From VXPQ01 sp965232485 (GTDB lineage: Bacteria; Bacteroidota; Rhodothermia; Rhodothermales; VXPQ01), in NCBI GenBank assembly GCA_965232485.1, contig OZ246975.1:1426001-1490000 (forward strand): 64,000 nt of DNA, read 5' to 3'. Every line of letters starts with the position of its first letter. Within the stretch, counting starts at the first letter, position 1. Positions 61,578 to 64,000 of the stretch are shown here, piece by piece. The notes under the pieces are model-generated. The model was not told the origin of the DNA and did not search any database. It saw nothing but the letters and a program-made list of their open reading frames with translations. The translations under genes and the position numbers were made by a program.

Positions 61578-62975
61578 CTACAAATAAATCAGCGTGGCCA
61601 GCAGGAAAAACACGCCCAGGCCGAGAATGTCATTGCTCGTGGTGATGAAGGGACCGGTGGCGAGCGCCGGGTCTATCTTCATGCGGCGAAGCAGCAAGGG
61701 CACCGTGGCGCCAATGATCGTGGCCAGCACAATCACTGTCAACATGGAAAGGGAGGCCGTCAGCGCAAGCAATTCGAGCGTTGCGTCGCTGATCGGCAGC
61801 ATCATAACCCCCGCGCCGAGAACAAGCGCCAGCGCCAGGCCATTCAGAAGGGATACGCTCAGTTCCTTGCTCAGGCGACGCGCCACGTCGCTTGCCCACA
61901 ACTCCCCGCTGGCCAGGCCCTGCACGACAATGGCCGAACTCTGAATGCCCGCATTGCCCGCCATCGCCATGACGATGGGAATGAACGCAGCGAGGATAAC
62001 CGCCTGTTCGAGCGCATTCTCGAACTGCCCGATGACAAGGCCCGAAAGGCCCGCCCCCACCATGCCGACGAGCAACCAGGGCAACCGCCCGCGAATCACC
62101 CGGAAGACGGAATCGGAGGGCTCTTCGCTGCCGGACATGCCGCTCATGCGCTGAATGTCCTCCTCCGCCTCGTCCCGAATAACATCCACAATGTCGTCGA
62201 TGGTGATCCGGCCCAGCATTTCGCCGCTTGCGTCCGCCACAGGCAAGGACACCAGATCGTATCGCTGCATGATGCGGCCCACTTCTTCCTGATCCATCTC
62301 GGGCGGGACCGTAACGACATTCCGGTTCATGATTTCGGATACGGGCGTATCCGCCAGCGTCAGCAGCAAATGCTTCAGGGAAACGACGCCCTGCAATTTC
62401 CCCTGTGCATCGCATACGAATACGGCGAACACCGCCGCCACGGTTTCGGCGTTGCGGCGCACTTCCTCGGTCGCTTCCGCCACGGTCCACGTTTCGGACA
62501 CGATAACGAACTCCGTGCCCATGATGCCCCCGGCGGATTCCTCGTCGTAATAGAGCAACGACTGCACTTCCTCGCTGCGATCCAGCAAGGGAAGCACTTC
62601 GGCGGCCACCTCGTCCGGCAAATCCGCCATGACGTCGGCGGCGTCGTCCGTTTCGAGATGACTCAGGATATCCTTGAGCCGCTCCGAATGCGTTTCCTCG
62701 AGAAGCCGCATGCGCAGCTCCTCGTCGAGGTCGGCCAGCGCCAGTCCGGCCTGTTCGCCCGGCAACCATTCGAACAGGGTCTCGCGTTCTCCGGCGGAGA
62801 GATAATTCATTAGCCGGGCAAGGTCCGCCGGGTGCAAACGCACCGCTATGCGCACCGCTTCCTCCCGCGCCCCCGCCGCCGTCAACGTTTCGAGACGCTC
62901 TACCAATTCGTCGTCGATTGCGGGAGGAGACGCGGAAATGTCCTGGTCTCGAACGATATCTGGAGAAGGCTCCAT
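61578..62975 (-). CDS. mgtE: magnesium transporter MgtE
   Basis: A 465-residue Mg2+ channel. N-terminal superhelical domain (about 20-140), two CBS domains (about 145-270, e.g. MNRNVVTVPPEMDQEEVGRI), a connecting helix and five C-terminal membrane helices (MVGAGLSGLVIGQFENAL, AAFIPIVMAMAGNAG, DILGLGVFFLLATLIYL). The domain order is complete. Its 5' part is copied at 59337. Confidence 0.94.
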   Translation of the reverse strand: MEPSPDIVRDQDISASPPAIDDELVERLETLTAAGAREEAVRIAVRLHPADLARLMNYLSAGERETLFEWLPGEQAGLALADLDEELRMRLLEETHSERLKDILSHLETDDAADVMADLPDEVAAEVLPLLDRSEEVQSLLYYDEESAGGIMGTEFVIVSETWTVAEATEEVRRNAETVAAVFAVFVCDAQGKLQGVVSLKHLLLTLADTPVSEIMNRNVVTVPPEMDQEEVGRIMQRYDLVSLPVADASGEMLGRITIDDIVDVIRDEAEEDIQRMSGMSGSEEPSDSVFRVIRGRLPWLLVGMVGAGLSGLVIGQFENALEQAVILAAFIPIVMAMAGNAGIQSSAIVVQGLASGELWASDVARRLSKELSVSLLNGLALALVLGAGVMMLPISDATLELLALTASLSMLTVIVLATIIGATVPLLLRRMKIDPALATGPFITTSNDILGLGVFFLLATLIYL

Positions 62976-63030
62976 GTAAGGCGCAAACGGTTACGGGAAG
63001 GAGACGCCGGCGGCGCTGCGTACGCGCTTT

Positions 63031-63115
63031 AAGGATACGCTGATTAAGGAAGCTCCGATTAAGTCCGCAGAGCTCAGAGGCTGAGCGAACCGGTTTTTAT
63101 CAGAGCATCCTTAAG
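63031..63115. repeat. dispersed GGATAC repeat, complete with inverted ends
   Basis: Left end aaggatacgctgattaagg, a doubled inner part, ggctgagcgaaccgg, and right end ttttatcagagcatcc. It lies upstream of mgtE and covers the 3' end of rsmA, encoding its last 12 residues. The left end is also where the duplication scar at 59710 breaks. Confidence 0.85.
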
Positions 63116-63883
63116 ATAACGCGCCAGCGCGACAAACTCTTCATGGGTCAACTCTTCGGGCCGCCGCGCATCCAGACCCCCCGGAAGAACAATGCCCGCA
63201 TCGCCTTTGGTCCAGCGTTCGAGGCTATTGCGAAGCGTTTTCCGGCGACGGTTGAAAGCGGTTCGGACCACGCTGCGGAAAAACGCCATATCCACGCCCT
63301 CGGGCGCCTTTTCCTTGCCCGCAAAGGTCAACCGCACCACGGCGCTCGTCACGGCGGGACGGGGATAAAACACTTGGGGAGACACCCGAAACAGCCCTTC
63401 AGGATGCGCCAGCGCCTGGCAAAACACGCTCAAAACGCCATAGGCCTTGGTCCGGGGAACCGCCACCAGGCGTTCGGCCACCTCCCGTTGCATCATCGCT
63501 ACGACTTCCTGCACGACATCCCGCGCATCAAGCAGGCTAAACAGGATGGGACTGGTCATATTGTACGGGAGATTCCCCACTACAAACATCGGCGCGGCCT
63601 TTTCCCGCGCAAGCGCCCGCCAATCCGCCTCCAGCACATCCATCTTCCGCACATCGATCCCCGGATGCGCATCCCGCAGGAACGCCACGGCCCGCGAGTC
63701 TATCTCGATCGCGGTAAACGTAGCGAACCGATCCCGGAGCAACCCGGTAAGCGCCCCCTCGCCCGGCCCGATTTCCACGACATGCGCCTCGCGCGGCGCG
63801 CGCAACGCGGCGACGATTTTGCGCGCCACGTTCGGGTCCCGGAGAAAATGTTGTCCGAGCGATTTTCTGGGAACGAAAGACAT
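63074..63883 (-). CDS. rsmA: 16S rRNA adenine dimethyltransferase
   Basis: A 269-residue KsgA/RsmA that dimethylates A1518 and A1519. It begins MSFVPRKSLGQHFLRDPN, has the SAM site VEIGPGEGALT and the NLPYNMTSPILF catalytic motif. The start at 63883 matches the family; the longer frame is not conserved. The C-terminal residues LKDALIKTGSLSL come from a dispersed repeat. Confidence 0.93.
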   Translation of the reverse strand: MSFVPRKSLGQHFLRDPNVARKIVAALRAPREAHVVEIGPGEGALTGLLRDRFATFTAIEIDSRAVAFLRDAHPGIDVRKMDVLEADWRALAREKAAPMFVVGNLPYNMTSPILFSLLDARDVVQEVVAMMQREVAERLVAVPRTKAYGVLSVFCQALAHPEGLFRVSPQVFYPRPAVTSAVVRLTFAGKEKAPEGVDMAFFRSVVRTAFNRRRKTLRNSLERWTKGDAGIVLPGGLDARRPEELTHEEFVALARYLKDALIKTGSLSL

Positions 63884-63893
63884 GAATCCTGGG

Positions 63894-64000
63894 CTACCGT
63901 CCATAGGGCGTTTCAAGATACTGCCTTGCCCGCTTGTGCGCATTGGACCAGTCCTTCGCGGCCAGGGCCTCCCGGTAGGCCGCCACGGCCTCGTTGCGCC
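63894..64000 (-). CDS. C-terminal end of a TPR-like protein (cut by the window)
   Basis: The last 35 codons of a gene running in from the right edge, reading NEAVAAYREALAAKDWSNAH and ending YLETPYGR then stop at 63894. The helix pattern fits a TPR repeat. It ends 10 bp before the rsmA start, so the two are likely cotranscribed. Confidence 0.55.
   Translation of the reverse strand, partial: RNEAVAAYREALAAKDWSNAHKRARQYLETPYGR

Overview
The window is about 60% GC and almost fully coding. It looks like a member of the Bacteroidota/Rhodothermota side of the FCB group, probably a Rhodothermales-like marine bacterium. The evidence is a type IX secretion cargo with a C-terminal sorting tail beside a PorV-like porin, a TonB receptor with a carboxypeptidase-like N-terminal domain, a CcmE with a C-P-S-K-Y heme site, a YpdA-type reductase and a membrane-fused MurF. 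The exact taxon is inferred, not shown.

Left part (1-10.6 kb): a coiled-coil membrane protein, a 750-base gap with a 125-bp tandem repeat, then one minus-strand operon for nucleotide sugars and surface polysaccharide. In order of transcription it runs GDP-fucose synthase, GH16 lipoprotein, WbpB-like oxidoreductase, UDP-glucose dehydrogenase, GDP-mannose dehydratase, UDP-glucuronate epimerase, WbpA-like dehydrogenase. A divergent GDP-mannose pyrophosphorylase supplies the fucose branch.

Middle (10.7-31.9 kb): a TolC/AcrA/AcrB-type efflux operon running into mpl; an M19 dipeptidase; a Phd/VapC-type toxin-antitoxin pair with a palindromic operator; then housekeeping genes (truA, aroK, rnhB, murF, a hydrolase, rho, radC, glycyl-tRNA synthetase, tadA, ypdA).

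Right-middle (32-53 kb): a seven-heme TPR cytochrome lipoprotein; a TonB receptor / secreted cargo / PorV-like operon with a strong promoter and terminator; serA-engB; sucD; gatA; tatA; aroA; an MGMT-domain gene; murB-ccmB-ccmC-ccmD-like-ccmE.

Right end (53.3-64 kb): a 2,020-residue secreted protein with mosaic Ig-like repeats. It is followed by a scar of mgtE, ccmC and ccmE fragments, an AT-richer HNH nuclease cassette, intact mgtE, rsmA and the end of a TPR-like gene. The scar fits a tandem duplication of the ccm-to-mgtE block that was later eroded.

Across the window there are about 14 copies or part-copies of a short dispersed repeat whose ends read GGATACGCTGATTAA and TTGATCAGCGTATCC. 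They sit at gene ends, often touching the stop codon. Several keep one open frame (KDTLIKSAK...) and supply the C-terminal residues of neighbouring proteins. This family and the mosaic giant gene with its duplication scar are the most novel things I see. I found no tRNA, rRNA or CRISPR array.
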